64,000 nt of DNA, from positions 1-64,000 of the forward strand of contig NZ_JAJUWS010000022.1 in NCBI RefSeq assembly GCF_021390475.1, written 5' to 3'. The notes below the pieces were generated by a model. That model was given only the letters and a program-made list of their open reading frames with translations. It did no database searches and was not told the DNA's origin. The number at the start of each line of letters is the position of its first letter. Position 1 is the first letter of the stretch. The stretch is from Streptomyces sp. ST2-7A. Lineage in GTDB: Bacteria; Actinomycetota; Actinomycetes; Streptomycetales; Streptomycetaceae. Positions 23,298 through 33,115 of the stretch are shown one piece after another. The position numbers were made by a program, and so were the translations under genes.

Positions 23298-25376
23298 ATG
23301 TCACAGCCGCCGCCACCGCCGAACCAGCCGCCACCCCCGCCGGAGGAACCGCCGGGCGGGAGCGGCGTGTCGGAGGAGTCCACCCCGGAACCCGCCTCTT
23401 CGGATTCCACCCCGGAACCGGCGGTCGAGGGCTCCGGCGGCACGGACGGGAAGCCCGCGGGTGACGCGGTCCCCGGTGACGCGGGTGCCGACGCGCCGGG
23501 CGGGACCGACGGGGTCCCGACGCCGCCCGCCGGCGGGTTCGGCGCCCCGGCCTCCTCGCCGGAGCCCGTTCCGCTGCCGCCGCACGTGCCGGCCCCGCAG
23601 CAGGTTCCGCCCCCTCCGCCGGCAGCGACGCCGCCGGCCGCCGCGCCGCCGGCCGGGTACGGTTCCCCGTCGCAGCCCCCCGCCGCGACACCGCCCGCGG
23701 GAGCACCGCCGGCCGGGTACGGCTACCCGTCCCCGCCGCCGCAGCCCGGTTACGGCCACCCCCAGCAGCCGCCGCGGCCCGGTTACGGCTATCCGCCGCA
23801 GCCCCCCGCCGGCTTCGGCGCTCCCGGTGCCCCCGGCCCGTACGGTCAGCCCGGTGCGCCCGGTGCGCCCGGCCCGTACGGCGCTCCCACCGGCCCGATG
23901 CCCGGTTACGGCTATCCCCAGCAGCCGCCGCAGCCCGGCGTGGTGCCCGCCAAGCCCGGAAACGGCGGTAACACCCCCCGGATGGTGCTGATCATCGGTG
24001 TGGTGTTGGCCGTCCTGCTCGCCGGCGGCTTCGGCGCCTACTACGTACTCGCCGGTGGCTCCTCGCCCTCCGCCGGCGGCGGCACCGACACGGACACGGA
24101 TACCGACACCGACACCGACACCGATGGGCCGGATGACGGCACCGGCGGCGACGACGCCCCCGACGGTGGTGGCGCGGCCCTGCCGGACGGCGCGGTCGAG
24201 GCCGAACTGGTCATGGAGGTCGCCCAGCCGGAGGTCCCCGAGGAGGACATCCTCACCGAGGCCCACGGCTACTGGGTGATCGGGGACGACCTCGTGCGCC
24301 TGATGACCCGCGAGGTGGTCTCCTACGACCTGAACACCGGTGAGCAGCAGTGGAGCTTCTCGCTCCCGAACAACGAGTGCCGTGCCTCCCACGAGCACTC
24401 CGAGGGGCTCATCGCCATCCTCCAGGGCCGCGACTGCGAGGTGCTGACCGTTCTGGACATCACCACCGGTGAGGACGTCTGGACGACCACCATCGAGACC
24501 AACGTCACCCCCGGCCGCTACGCGGTGCCCGCCATCCTCGGCGACACCGTGGCCCTGGGCTGGACGATGGGCGGCCACGGCTGGAGCATCTCGCAGGAGG
24601 AGGCCCTCTGGGAGCCGCGCGCCAGCGAGGACTGCCGAGAGGACTCGTACGCCGTGATGGACGGCGTGTTCATCTCCAAGGTCGGGTGCGGCTTCATCGG
24701 CGACGACGGCGGCAGCATCCGGGCCACCGAGGAGGACGGCACCGAGCTGTGGGAGTGGGCGTATCCGGCCGAGGTGGACGCCGGGGACAAGCTGCGCTTC
24801 CGCTCGGTCATCTCCGCCGACCCGCTGGTGGTGCGGATGGACATCGGTGATTTCGCCGACGCCGAGGAGCAGATCTGGGTGATCGACGACGCCCGCGAGG
24901 ACGTTGCGCACGTGCTGCCCTACGACCGCGAGCGGCACGTCGGCCCCTGCGACGCGGTGACACTGTCCTGGTGCCCCGGGGCCGTCGTCCACGACGGGAT
25001 GATGTACCTGGCCTCCCTGGCACAGCAGAACTCGGTGATCGCTTTCGACCTGTCCACCGGCACGGCGGTGTGGGAGGTCTCCTCCGAGCGGGAGGCGACG
25101 ATCATGCCGATGCAGGAGCAGGACGGGAAGATCCTCGCCTACGAGATCCCGACGAGCGAGCAGCCGGGTGCCGTGGTGGCGATCGACCCGGCCACCGAGA
25201 GCGCCGAGCCGGTGATGATCCTGCCGCGCGAGTCGCGGGACGACCAGCGGAAGGTGGTCTCCAGCGCCTACTCGGCCGACGACCGCCCCTTCTGGGTGGA
25301 CAACCGGCTGTTCCTGGTCTCGCAGCGGTTCTACGACCACACCGTCGACGAGCCGGTGACCATGGTCTTCCGGTGA
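23298..25376 (+). CDS. Membrane-anchored PQQ-type beta-propeller protein with proline-rich cytoplasmic domain
   Basis: This 692-residue protein has AGGGGGATCC before its ATG. Residues 1-215 are Pro/Gly/Ala/Tyr-rich with repeats of PPQPGYGYP type. One membrane helix (MVLIIGVVLAVLLAGGFG) follows, then a TD-repeat linker (TDTDTDTDTDTDTD). The outer domain of about 410 residues has PQQ-like blade motifs such as VVSYDLNTGEQQWSFSLP, VLDITTGEDVWTTTIET and VIAFDLSTGTAVWEVSS. Streptomycetes carry many such proteins; ligand and function are unknown. The proline-rich domain may bind partners at the membrane. It stands alone, followed by a stem-loop at 25451-25495. Confidence 0.88.
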   Translation: MSQPPPPPNQPPPPPEEPPGGSGVSEESTPEPASSDSTPEPAVEGSGGTDGKPAGDAVPGDAGADAPGGTDGVPTPPAGGFGAPASSPEPVPLPPHVPAPQQVPPPPPAATPPAAAPPAGYGSPSQPPAATPPAGAPPAGYGYPSPPPQPGYGHPQQPPRPGYGYPPQPPAGFGAPGAPGPYGQPGAPGAPGPYGAPTGPMPGYGYPQQPPQPGVVPAKPGNGGNTPRMVLIIGVVLAVLLAGGFGAYYVLAGGSSPSAGGGTDTDTDTDTDTDTDGPDDGTGGDDAPDGGGAALPDGAVEAELVMEVAQPEVPEEDILTEAHGYWVIGDDLVRLMTREVVSYDLNTGEQQWSFSLPNNECRASHEHSEGLIAILQGRDCEVLTVLDITTGEDVWTTTIETNVTPGRYAVPAILGDTVALGWTMGGHGWSISQEEALWEPRASEDCREDSYAVMDGVFISKVGCGFIGDDGGSIRATEEDGTELWEWAYPAEVDAGDKLRFRSVISADPLVVRMDIGDFADAEEQIWVIDDAREDVAHVLPYDRERHVGPCDAVTLSWCPGAVVHDGMMYLASLAQQNSVIAFDLSTGTAVWEVSSEREATIMPMQEQDGKILAYEIPTSEQPGAVVAIDPATESAEPVMILPRESRDDQRKVVSSAYSADDRPFWVDNRLFLVSQRFYDHTVDEPVTMVFR

Positions 25377-25450
25377 GGTCCCGACGGTGGGGGCCCGACG
25401 GGCCGAGGCCGTGAACGGCCCCCGCCCCGATTCACCCGGCCCGGGTTCCA

Positions 25451-25495
25451 ACGGTCCTCGCAGCACCCGCGATCCGTGGGAGTTGCGAGGACCGT
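25451..25495. terminator. Stem-loop after the propeller gene
   Basis: There is a perfect 12-bp inverted repeat (ACGGTCCTCGCA at 25451-25462 and its complement at 25484-25495) with a 21-nt loop, 75 bp after the stop. The remaining sequence up to 25715 is GC-rich with no gene; it presumably holds the promoter of the LuxR gene. Confidence 0.6.
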
Positions 25496-25715
25496 CGGCG
25501 TGCGGGGAGGTGCGGAGAATGCCCGGTGGGACCGGAGATGCCACCGGGGGTGGTGTCCCGCGTGTTCCGCCCCCGGGGGGTGGGGCCCCGGACGTATCCT
25601 CGACCGCGACCGTCGGTCGGCGCCCCGGTGGTGGGACCGGGCCGTCGCCGGCCGGGACCCGGACGGTCCCGATGGCGTGTGGAGGGGACCCGACGGGGTC
25701 CCGAAGGGGGAGGAC

Positions 25716-26411
25716 GTGACGATCGTGCGGGTGGTGGTCGTGGACGATCGCCGGTTGGTGGCCGAGGCGTTGGCGTCGGCACTGCGGGTGCGCGGCCACC
25801 GGGTACCGGCCGTGGCGGCGCCGTTGTCCCGGGCGGCCGAGTTGGTGGCCGCCAAGCAGCCGGAGGTGTGTCTGTTCGGCACCGCCACGCCGGAGGCGGA
25901 CGGCGCGCTGGAACCCTTGGCCCGCATCCATCGGGAGACCCCCCGCACGGCGGTGGTGGTGCTCGGCCCCGTGCCGCGCCCGCGCGGGGTGGCGGCGGTC
26001 TTCGCCGCCGGCGCCCGGGGGTACGTGCGCGAGGACGAGCGGGTGGAGGGCGTGGAACGGGCGATGGCCCGGGCCCGCTCCGGCGAGCCGGCGGTGACGC
26101 CGCAACTGCTGCGGGAGGCGTTCGCCGAACTGCTGCACCCGCGCTCGGCACCGGACGCCGAGGGCACCCGGCTGGCCGGGCTGCTGACCGAACGCGAGGC
26201 GGACGTCCTGCGCCGCATCGTCGACGGCGAGGACACCCGGCTGATCGCGACCGGCCTGGGGGTGGCGCAGAGCACGGCCCGCACCCATGTGCAGCGGCTG
26301 CTGTCGAAACTGGGGACGACCTCGCGGCTGGAGGCGGCGGCGCTGGCGGTGCGCACGGGGCTGCTCGAGCAGCTCCCGGCCGCCCGCCTCCCCCGCCCCC
26401 GCCGCCCCTGA
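25716..26411 (+). CDS. Orphan LuxR-type response regulator with degenerate receiver (first copy)
   Basis: This 231-residue protein starts at a GTG with GGGGGAGG upstream. An N-terminal receiver-like domain (VRVVVVDDRRLVAEALASAL) keeps the acidic pocket DD. However, the strand that should hold the phospho-acceptor Asp reads PEVCLFGTATPEADG, with Gly in its place, and the conserved Lys is replaced in GARGYVREDE. A C-terminal LuxR/NarL HTH follows (LTEREADVLRRIVDGEDTRL, then IATGLGVAQSTARTHVQRLL). It likely acts without phosphorylation, by ligand or dimer control, as in other atypical streptomycete regulators. No sensor kinase is nearby. A related gene is at 34871. Confidence 0.9.
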   Translation: MTIVRVVVVDDRRLVAEALASALRVRGHRVPAVAAPLSRAAELVAAKQPEVCLFGTATPEADGALEPLARIHRETPRTAVVVLGPVPRPRGVAAVFAAGARGYVREDERVEGVERAMARARSGEPAVTPQLLREAFAELLHPRSAPDAEGTRLAGLLTEREADVLRRIVDGEDTRLIATGLGVAQSTARTHVQRLLSKLGTTSRLEAAALAVRTGLLEQLPAARLPRPRRP

Positions 26412-26832
26412 CACCCCGTCTTCGTCTTCTCTCCGCCGTCCGGTGGAACCGGCCCGGCCTCCGCCGCTCCCCGCCGGGTTGCCGGATCGGGCGACACGGC
26501 CCCGCCGCTCCGCCCCGTCTCGAGGCCTCGGGTGGACGCCGGGTGCGCGCCCCGGGGCGCCGCCGGGCGGTCGGGGCGGGTGCCCCTGCGCCGGGTGACG
26601 CCGTGCCCGCCGGGTGTTGCTGTCCCGGCCGAGCCGGTGCGGCCCCGACGGTCCGCCCGCCGCCCGCCGTCCGCAGTTCCCGAATCCGCGCCCCGGGCCC
26701 GCCGCCCGCCATCCGCAGTTCCCGAATCCGCGTCCCGAATCCGCGCCCCGGGCCCGCGCCCCGATAGGCCGCTGCCGTGTCCGGGGGACGCGGATTCCGG
26801 GCCGCCGCCCCGACGGCTCCGCCGGGGGCGGG
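26412..26832. other. Convergent intergenic region with short direct repeats
   Basis: This 421-bp region lies between the 3' ends of the LuxR gene and the MmyB-like regulator. It contains a 42-nt unit repeated at 26659 and 26701 (GCCGCCCGCC, CCGCAGTTCCCGAATCCGCG), with a further partial repeat of CCCGAATCCGCG. No gene and no clear terminator are seen. Confidence 0.5.
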
Positions 26833-27735
26833 TCAGGCGACGCCGTCCCGGTGGCCGGGGCCGCGCACCGGTTCCCGGCCCGTTCCGGACACGGCGTCCC
26901 GCCCCCCGGCCCATCCCGCGAGGAAGGCGAGGCCCTCCGCCGAGCGGGAACCCGGTCCGGCGGCGTACACCACCAGGGTGTGGTCCGGGGTGCCGCGCAG
27001 GTCCGACACCCGGAACCCCAGGGTCAGTTCGCCGACCATCGGATGGGCGAATCGCTTGTGCCCGGCGTGGTGCGCGCGCACCCGGTACTCCGCCCACCAG
27101 CGCCGGAAATCGGTGTCGGTGTCGGTGAGTTCCCCCACCAGTCGGGCGGTTTCGGGGTCGTCGGGGTACCGGCCGGCCTCCATGCGCAGGTACGCGACGC
27201 ACTCCGCGCCGACCCTCTCCCACTCCGCGTACCGGCCGCGCAGTTCCGGGTCGCGGAAGGCGAGCCGGACGAGGTTGCGCTCCCGGGGCGGGTGTCGGGC
27301 GAAGTCGGTGAGCAGGCCGGCCGCGAGGTCGTTCCAGGCGAGGACGTCCAGTCCGCGCCCCAGCACCAGGGCGGCCACGCCCGTCATGCCCTCCAGGAGC
27401 GCCCGGGTGGCGGGGTCGACCGACCGGTCGCCCGCCGGGGCGGCGCGGGAGCCGTCCCGGGAGGACCCCGCCGCGCACCGCAGCAGGTACTCCCGTTCGT
27501 CCGGCCCCAGACGCAGGGCGCGGGCCAGGGCGGAGAGCACCTCGGGGGAGACGGTGCCCACCCGTCCCTGTTCGATGCGGGTCACGTAGTCCACGCCGAC
27601 ACCGGCGAGGACGGCGAGTTCCTCCCGTCGCAGGCCGGGCACCCGGCGGTGTCCGGAGGAGGGCGGCATGCCCACCTCCTCCGGAGTGATCCGGGCACGG
27701 CAGGCCCGCAGGTAGGAACCCAATTCCGTCATCAC
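26833..27735 (-). CDS. XRE regulator with MmyB-like C-terminal domain
   Basis: This 300-residue protein has an N-terminal HTH ([42 protein letters not shown]). A MmyB-like ligand domain follows ([43 protein letters not shown] and [11 protein letters not shown]). Members usually sit next to, and control, a dehydrogenase or reductase gene. Here the neighbour is the aldehyde dehydrogenase gene 88 bp upstream on the same strand. In many similar loci the regulator and enzyme are divergent; here they are in tandem, so co-transcription is likely. The ligand is unknown. Confidence 0.9.
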   Translation of the reverse strand: MMTELGSYLRACRARITPEEVGMPPSSGHRRVPGLRREELAVLAGVGVDYVTRIEQGRVGTVSPEVLSALARALRLGPDEREYLLRCAAGSSRDGSRAAPAGDRSVDPATRALLEGMTGVAALVLGRGLDVLAWNDLAAGLLTDFARHPPRERNLVRLAFRDPELRGRYAEWERVGAECVAYLRMEAGRYPDDPETARLVGELTDTDTDFRRWWAEYRVRAHHAGHKRFAHPMVGELTLGFRVSDLRGTPDHTLVVYAAGPGSRSAEGLAFLAGWAGGRDAVSGTGREPVRGPGHRDGVA

Positions 27736-27823
27736 AGCGCCTTCCCCGATCCTCCCCGACCTTCTCCGACGCTCTCCCGGTCGCTCCGGCGCCCCGCGCC
27801 GCGCGGCCTCTCCCCGACGACGG

Positions 27824-29254
27824 TCAACCGCCGTGGATCACCTTGGTCTCCAGATATCCGACCATGCCCTCGACCCCGAACTCGCGCCCGTTTCCGGACT
27901 GCTTGTACCCGCCCCAGGGGGCGTTCCAGTCGAATTCGGCGTCGTTGAGGAGCACGGCTCCGGCCCGGACGCGCGAGGCGACCTCGTCCACCCGCTCCCG
28001 GTCGGCGCCGACGACGTAGGCGGCGAGGCCGTACGGGGTGTCGTTGGCGATGGCGATCGCCTCCTCCACGGTGTCGTAGGCGATGACCGACATCACCGGG
28101 CCGAAGATCTCCTCACGGGCGACGGCCATGTCGTTGGTCACGTCGGCGAGCACGGTCGGTCGGACGTGGTGGCCGGCCTCGAGCCCGTCGGGGACCCCCG
28201 GCTTGCCGAGGCCGCCGGTGACCAGCCGGGCGCCGGCCTCCGTTCCCCGCCGGATCCACTCCTGCACGGTGTTCCACTGCGCCTCGGAGACCAGGGGGCC
28301 CATGTCGGTGGCCGGGTCGCGCGGGTCACCCACCGTCAGGGCCTCCAGGGAGGGCACCAGAACGGACAGGAACTCCTCCAGCCGCGCCCGGGGCACCAGG
28401 GTGCGGCTGGGAGCGCTGCACAGTTGTCCGGTCATCGCCATCATCCATCGGTGCACCGTGGCCACGGCGATCCCGAAGTCGGCGTCTGGCAGCAGGATGT
28501 GCGGGGACTTGCCGCCCAGTTCGGTGAGCACGCGCTTCATGGTGGGCGCGGCGGCCGTCGTCACCCTCACGGCGGTGGCGAGGGAGCCGGTGAAGGAGAG
28601 GACGCCGATCCCGGGGTGGGAGGCCAGCGCGGCCCCGGCGACCGCCCCGTGGCCGGGTACCAGGTTGAAGACGCCGGTCGGGGTGCCGGCCGCGTCCATG
28701 ACCTCGGTGAACACCTCCGCGGAACGCGGGGCGAGTTCGGCGGGCTTGAGCACCACGGTGCAGCCGGCGGCCAGCGCCGAGGCGGTCTTGCCCGCCATCT
28801 GGAGGACGGGGAAGTTCCACGGGGTGATCAGCCCGGCCGGGCCGAGCGGCTCGCGGCGGATCAGGGTGGGACCGCGCCGCTCCTCGAAGGCGTATCCGGT
28901 CAAGGCGTCGATGGCGCCGGCGATCCGGCCCCGTCCGGAGGGCACGTGTCCCTGCCGGGCGAGGGTGATCGGCGCACCCATGTCCTCGGTGACCGCCTCC
29001 GCCAGTTCCTCGACCCGCTTGTCGAATTCGTTGAGGACGTTCTCCAGGAGGGCGATCCGTTCCGCCGGGGTGGTCCGGGACCAGGTGTCGAAGGCGCGGT
29101 CGGCGGCGGCGACCGCGCGGTCCACGTCCGCCGCCCCGCCCATCACCACCCGACCGGTGGGGCGGCCGTCCGCCGGGTCGGTCCGTTCCACGACGGTGCC
29201 CTCCAGTGGGGTGGTCCATGTGCCGTCGATGTACAGGTGATCGAAGTCGCGCAT
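27824..29254 (-). CDS. NAD(P)-dependent aldehyde dehydrogenase family protein
   Basis: This 476-residue protein begins [13 protein letters not shown]. It has the cofactor region [20 protein letters not shown] and [10 protein letters not shown], the general base Glu in [17 protein letters not shown], and the catalytic Cys in [29 protein letters not shown] and [17 protein letters not shown] are at the end. All active-site residues are present. It oxidises an aldehyde to the acid; the substrate cannot be told from sequence. The ATG at 29254 was chosen over an upstream start (29299) because it matches the usual family N-terminus. The MmyB-like regulator follows and may control it. Confidence 0.92.
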   Translation of the reverse strand: MRDFDHLYIDGTWTTPLEGTVVERTDPADGRPTGRVVMGGAADVDRAVAAADRAFDTWSRTTPAERIALLENVLNEFDKRVEELAEAVTEDMGAPITLARQGHVPSGRGRIAGAIDALTGYAFEERRGPTLIRREPLGPAGLITPWNFPVLQMAGKTASALAAGCTVVLKPAELAPRSAEVFTEVMDAAGTPTGVFNLVPGHGAVAGAALASHPGIGVLSFTGSLATAVRVTTAAAPTMKRVLTELGGKSPHILLPDADFGIAVATVHRWMMAMTGQLCSAPSRTLVPRARLEEFLSVLVPSLEALTVGDPRDPATDMGPLVSEAQWNTVQEWIRRGTEAGARLVTGGLGKPGVPDGLEAGHHVRPTVLADVTNDMAVAREEIFGPVMSVIAYDTVEEAIAIANDTPYGLAAYVVGADRERVDEVASRVRAGAVLLNDAEFDWNAPWGGYKQSGNGREFGVEGMVGYLETKVIHGG

Positions 29255-29424
29255 GGTGACCCGCTCTCTCGTGTTCGATCCCGCCACCCGGCGGGTCACA
29301 CCAGGCTGGGGGCGGGCGCGGGGTTCATCCAGGCGCGGTTCTTCCCGGGAGCGCCGGTACCACCCTCGGGGCCGGCGGGTGCCGTGCCCGCTCCCCGTGC
29401 CCGGGCGCCGTTGACGCGCAGTTC

Positions 29425-29500
29425 CTCTTGTGCTTCATTGTGTTTGTTTCTGTTTGACTTATTGGTGAAAAAATTGGCCTGTTGTCGGGTGCGGGACACA
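29425..29500 (+). promoter_or_regulatory. AT-rich promoter/operator region of the gal operon
   Basis: This short region is strikingly AT-rich for the window. TGTTTG occurs at 29441-29446 and 29451-29456, exactly one helical turn apart. It is followed by TTGACT (29454-29459), a good -35 candidate, and a run of six A at 29468-29473. The -10 is not clear. Streptomyces gal operons are galactose-inducible from the upstream promoter; the repeated TGTTTG is a candidate repressor site (inference). Confidence 0.6.
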
Positions 29501-29524
29501 CCGGCGGGACCGAAGAGGGCGGCG

Positions 29525-30577
29525 ATGAAGAAGACCATGACCCGGCTGGCCGACGGCCGGGAGCTCATCTACTACGACCGGGCGGACGACGCCGTCCGGT
29601 CCGCCCCCGACCGGCGCCCGCTCGGGGCCGCGACCTCCTCCTCGGAGGTCCGGGTGGACCGCCTGCTGCGCGAGGAGATCGGCTACGCCGCCCACCGCCA
29701 GGGCCGCACCTTCATGCCGCCCGCCGACCAGTGCCCGTTGTGCCCGACCGTCGGGGAGCGTCTGAGCGAGATCCCGGAGTCCTCCTACGAGGTCGCGGTC
29801 TTCGAGAACCGCTTCCCCTCCTTCGGCGGCGGCACCGGCCGCTGCGAGGTGGTCTGCTTCACCTCCGACCACGACTCCTCCTTCGCCGACCTCGACGAGG
29901 AGGGTGCGGCCGTGGTGCTGAACGCCTGGATCGACCGCACCGACGAACTCTCCCGGCACCCCGGTGTCCGGCAGGTGTACTGCTTCGAGAACCGGGGCGC
30001 CGAGATCGGCGTCACCCTCGCCCACCCGCACGGCCAGATCTACGGCTACCCCTACGTCACCCCGCACACCGCCCGGGCCATGGACTCCGCCGCCGCCCAC
30101 CGCGCCGCCGGAGAGGGCAACCTGTGGGACGAGCTGGTGGCGGAGGAGCTGGCCGACGGCCGGCGGATCGTCCTGGACGGCGAGCACTGGGTGGCCTTCG
30201 TCCCGTACGCCGCCCGCTGGCCCTACGAGGTGCACCTGTACCCGCGCCGCCGGGTGCCGGACCTGACCGCCCTCGACGACGCCCAGCGTGCCGAGTTCCC
30301 CCGCCTGTACCTGGACCTGCTGCGCCGCTTCGACCGGATCTTCGGCCCCGACGCACCGCCCACCCCGTACATCTCCGGCTGGCACCAGGCGCCCTTCGGG
30401 GACGGACTGCCGCTGCCGCGCGAGGAGTTCGCCCTGCACCTGGAGCTGTTCACGATCCGGCGCGGCCCGGGGAAGCTGAAGTATCTCGCCGGTTCGGAAT
30501 CCGGCATGAGAGCGTTTGTCAGTGACGTGCTGCCGGAGGCGGCGGCGGAGCGACTGCGTGAGGTGGAGGGTCAGTGA
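29525..30577 (+). CDS. galT: Galactose-1-phosphate uridylyltransferase
   Basis: This 350-residue protein has the active-site H167-P-H169 in LAHPHGQIYGYPYV, with H169 as the expected uridylylated nucleophile. It also has CPLCP, ENRFPSFGG and the C-terminal SGWHQAPFGDG block of the GalT fold. It exchanges UMP between UDP-glucose and galactose-1-phosphate in the Leloir pathway. It is the first gene of galTEK and its stop overlaps galE (GTGA). GAGGGCGGCG precedes the ATG. Upstream in-frame sequence is open but non-coding in character and crosses the promoter. Confidence 0.97.
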   Translation: MKKTMTRLADGRELIYYDRADDAVRSAPDRRPLGAATSSSEVRVDRLLREEIGYAAHRQGRTFMPPADQCPLCPTVGERLSEIPESSYEVAVFENRFPSFGGGTGRCEVVCFTSDHDSSFADLDEEGAAVVLNAWIDRTDELSRHPGVRQVYCFENRGAEIGVTLAHPHGQIYGYPYVTPHTARAMDSAAAHRAAGEGNLWDELVAEELADGRRIVLDGEHWVAFVPYAARWPYEVHLYPRRRVPDLTALDDAQRAEFPRLYLDLLRRFDRIFGPDAPPTPYISGWHQAPFGDGLPLPREEFALHLELFTIRRGPGKLKYLAGSESGMRAFVSDVLPEAAAERLREVEGQ

Positions 30578-31554
30578 GCAGGTATCTGGTCACCGGAGGG
30601 GCGGGCTACGTCGGTGGCGTGGTCACCGCCCACCTGTTGGCGGCCGGGCACGAGGTGACGGTCCTGGACGACCTGTCCACCGGCTTCCGCGAGGGCGTCC
30701 CGGCGGGCGCCGAGTTCGTCGAGGGCTCGATCCGCGACGCCGGCAAGTGGCTCGACCCCTCCTACGCGGGCGTCCTGCACTTCGCCGCCTCCTCGCAGGT
30801 GGGCGAGTCCGTGGTCAACCCGGAGAAGTACTGGCGCAACAACGTCGGCGGCACCACCGAGCTGCTCACCGCCATGCGGGAGGCCGGGGTGCGGACCCTG
30901 GTGTTCTCCTCCACCGCCGCCGTCTACGGCGAGCCGGAGACCTCCCCCATCACCGAGGACGCGCGCACCGCCCCCACCAGCCCCTACGGCGCGACCAAGC
31001 TCGCCGTGGACCACATGATCACCGGAGAGTGTGCCGCGCACGGCCTGGCCGCCGTCTCGCTGCGCTACTTCAACGTCGCCGGCGCGCACGGCGAGCAGGG
31101 CGAGCGGCACGACCCGGAGAGCCACCTCATCCCGCTGGTGCTCCAGGCGGCGCTGGGCCGCCGGGAGGCCATACACGTCTTCGGCGAGGACTACCCCACC
31201 CCCGACGGCACCTGCGTGCGCGACTACATCCACGTGGACGACCTCGCCGAGGCGCACCTGCTGGCCCTGGACGCCGCCACCGGCGGTGAGCACCTGATCT
31301 GCAACCTCGGCAACGGCAACGGCTTCTCGGTCCGCGAGGTGATCGAGACCGCCCGACAGGTCACCGGTCGGCCCATCCCCGAGGTCGCCGCCGAGCGGCG
31401 CGGGGGCGACCCCGCCGTCCTGGTGGCCTCCGCCGAGCGGGCCCGGACCCGCCTGGGGTGGAACCCGACCAGGGCCGACCTGGCCGGGATCATCGCCGAC
31501 GCCTGGGAGTTCGCCCGGCGCGAGCAGCAACGGAAGGACGCCTCCATCTCATGA
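30574..31554 (+). CDS. galE: UDP-glucose 4-epimerase
   Basis: This 326-residue short-chain dehydrogenase-type protein has the NAD motif VTGGAGYVGGVV near the N-terminus, FSSTAAVYGEPE, and the catalytic pair Y138 and K142 in SPYGATKLAVDHM. YFNVAGAHGEQGERHDPE and CVRDYIHVDDLAEAHL are typical of GalE. It interconverts UDP-galactose and UDP-glucose. It starts at a GTG overlapping galT and ends overlapping galK (ATGA), so the three proteins are made from one coupled message. Confidence 0.97.
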   Translation: MSRYLVTGGAGYVGGVVTAHLLAAGHEVTVLDDLSTGFREGVPAGAEFVEGSIRDAGKWLDPSYAGVLHFAASSQVGESVVNPEKYWRNNVGGTTELLTAMREAGVRTLVFSSTAAVYGEPETSPITEDARTAPTSPYGATKLAVDHMITGECAAHGLAAVSLRYFNVAGAHGEQGERHDPESHLIPLVLQAALGRREAIHVFGEDYPTPDGTCVRDYIHVDDLAEAHLLALDAATGGEHLICNLGNGNGFSVREVIETARQVTGRPIPEVAAERRGGDPAVLVASAERARTRLGWNPTRADLAGIIADAWEFARREQQRKDASIS

Positions 31555-32792
31555 ACCAGCCCACCGCGGCCTCCCCCGGCGCCGACGCGGACGCCGCCTC
31601 CGCCGCCGCCTCGGCCGACGACGCGCGCGCCTCCGACGCCGCCCGCGCCGGCGACACCGCCCGCCTCTTCGAGCGGATCTTCGGCGCCGAGCCCACCGGC
31701 GTGTGGGCCGCGCCGGGCCGGGTCAACCTGATCGGCGAGCACACCGACTACAACGACGGCTTCGTGATGCCGCTGGCCCTCCCACACACCACGACCGTGG
31801 CCGCCGCGCCCCGCGGGGACGGCGTCCTCGCGCTGTACTCGGCCGACGTCCCCGGCCCGGTGGCGGTGCTCCCGCTGGAGGACCTGGTCCCCGGCGCGGT
31901 GCCCGGCTGGACCGGCTACCCCGCCGGTGTGCTGTGGGCGCTGCGGGACGCCGGTCACGAGATGGGCGGCGCCTCGCTGTGCGTCACCTCCACCGTGCCC
32001 ACCGGCGCCGGCCTGTCCTCCTCCGCCGCCCTGGAGGTCGCCACCGCCATGGCGCTGTGCGAGCTGTACGGGGAGCCGGCCGACGGGCAGCGGCTGGCCC
32101 GGATCGGCCGGCGCGCGGAGAACGCCTTCGTCGGCGTCCCCTGCGGGATCATGGACCAGATGGCCTCCGCCTGCTGCACCGCCGGCCACCTGCTGCACCT
32201 GGACACCCGGGACATGGCGGCCCGGCAGGTCCCCTTCGACATGGCCGCCGAGGGGCTGCGACTGCTGGTCGTGGACACCCGGGTCAAGCACGACCTGGCC
32301 GACGGCGGATACGCCGAACGCCGGGCCGGTTGCGAGGCCGGCGCGGAGGAGCTGGGCGTGCCCTCACTGCGCTCGATCCCGCACGCGGAGTTGGGCGACG
32401 CGCTCGCCCGACTGACCGACCCCGTGGTCCGCGCCCTGGTGCGGCACGTGGTCACCGAGAACGAGCGGGTCGGCCGGGTGGTGGAGCTGCTGGAGACCGG
32501 CCGGGCCCGGGAGATCGGGCCGGTGCTGAGCGAGGGCCACGCCTCGCTGCGGGACGACTTCGAGGTCTCCTGCCCCGAGCTGGACCTGGTGGTCGGCACG
32601 GCGCTCGCCGCCGGCGCGCTGGGCGCCCGGATGACCGGCGGCGGCTTCGGCGGATCGGCGATCGTGCTGGTCGAGGCCGACGCGGTCGGGGAGCTGGGGG
32701 AGCGGGTGATGGCCGCCTCGGCCGCCGCCGGGCACCCGCAGCCACGCGTCTTCGAGGCCGTCCCCTCGACCGGCGCCCGCCGCGTCATCTGA
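31551..32792 (+). CDS. galK: Galactokinase
   Basis: This 413-residue GHMP kinase has the signature GRVNLIGEHTDYNDGFVMP (about residues 57-75), the ATP loop TGAGLSSSAALEVATAM, CGIMDQMASA and the C-terminal MTGGGFGGSAIVLVE. It phosphorylates galactose at C1. The first 35 residues are an Ala/Asp/Ser-rich tail not found in short homologues, but the ATGA overlap with galE supports this start. A strong terminator follows directly. Confidence 0.97.
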   Translation: MNQPTAASPGADADAASAAASADDARASDAARAGDTARLFERIFGAEPTGVWAAPGRVNLIGEHTDYNDGFVMPLALPHTTTVAAAPRGDGVLALYSADVPGPVAVLPLEDLVPGAVPGWTGYPAGVLWALRDAGHEMGGASLCVTSTVPTGAGLSSSAALEVATAMALCELYGEPADGQRLARIGRRAENAFVGVPCGIMDQMASACCTAGHLLHLDTRDMAARQVPFDMAAEGLRLLVVDTRVKHDLADGGYAERRAGCEAGAEELGVPSLRSIPHAELGDALARLTDPVVRALVRHVVTENERVGRVVELLETGRAREIGPVLSEGHASLRDDFEVSCPELDLVVGTALAAGALGARMTGGGFGGSAIVLVEADAVGELGERVMAASAAAGHPQPRVFEAVPSTGARRVI

Positions 32793-32799
32793 CCCGTTG

Positions 32800-32847
32800 A
32801 CGCCCCCGGGGACCGGTGCCGCGTTCGGCACCGGTCCCCGGGGGCGT
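32800..32847. terminator. Strong stem-loop after galK
   Basis: A perfect 21-bp stem (32800-32820 with 32827-32847; it starts ACGCCCCCGGGG) with a 6-nt loop begins 8 bp after the galK stop and is followed by TTTC. The rest of the gap up to 33115 contains a small direct repeat (CGATGGCCAACCG, twice near 32950) and no gene. Confidence 0.88.
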
Positions 32848-33115
32848 TTCCGGGAGCGATCCGCCACGGATCCGGCGGGCGGTCGGGGACGCGCCGGCCC
32901 CACCGCGGGCGGGGCATGACCGGCGCACCCCCGGTGAAACCCTGTTCGATGGCCAACCGCGATGGCCAACCGCCGGAGGGTGGCGGGAGCGAGGTCGCGC
33001 CCGGTGGCGGCTCGGCCGGTTCCGGCAGGCCGATGTTCACATGACTCCCCGCGATCCCGGGTCCCGGACCCACGTGATTTCCCGGGTGGGGGCGCCGACG
33101 GCGGAGTGAACCGGA

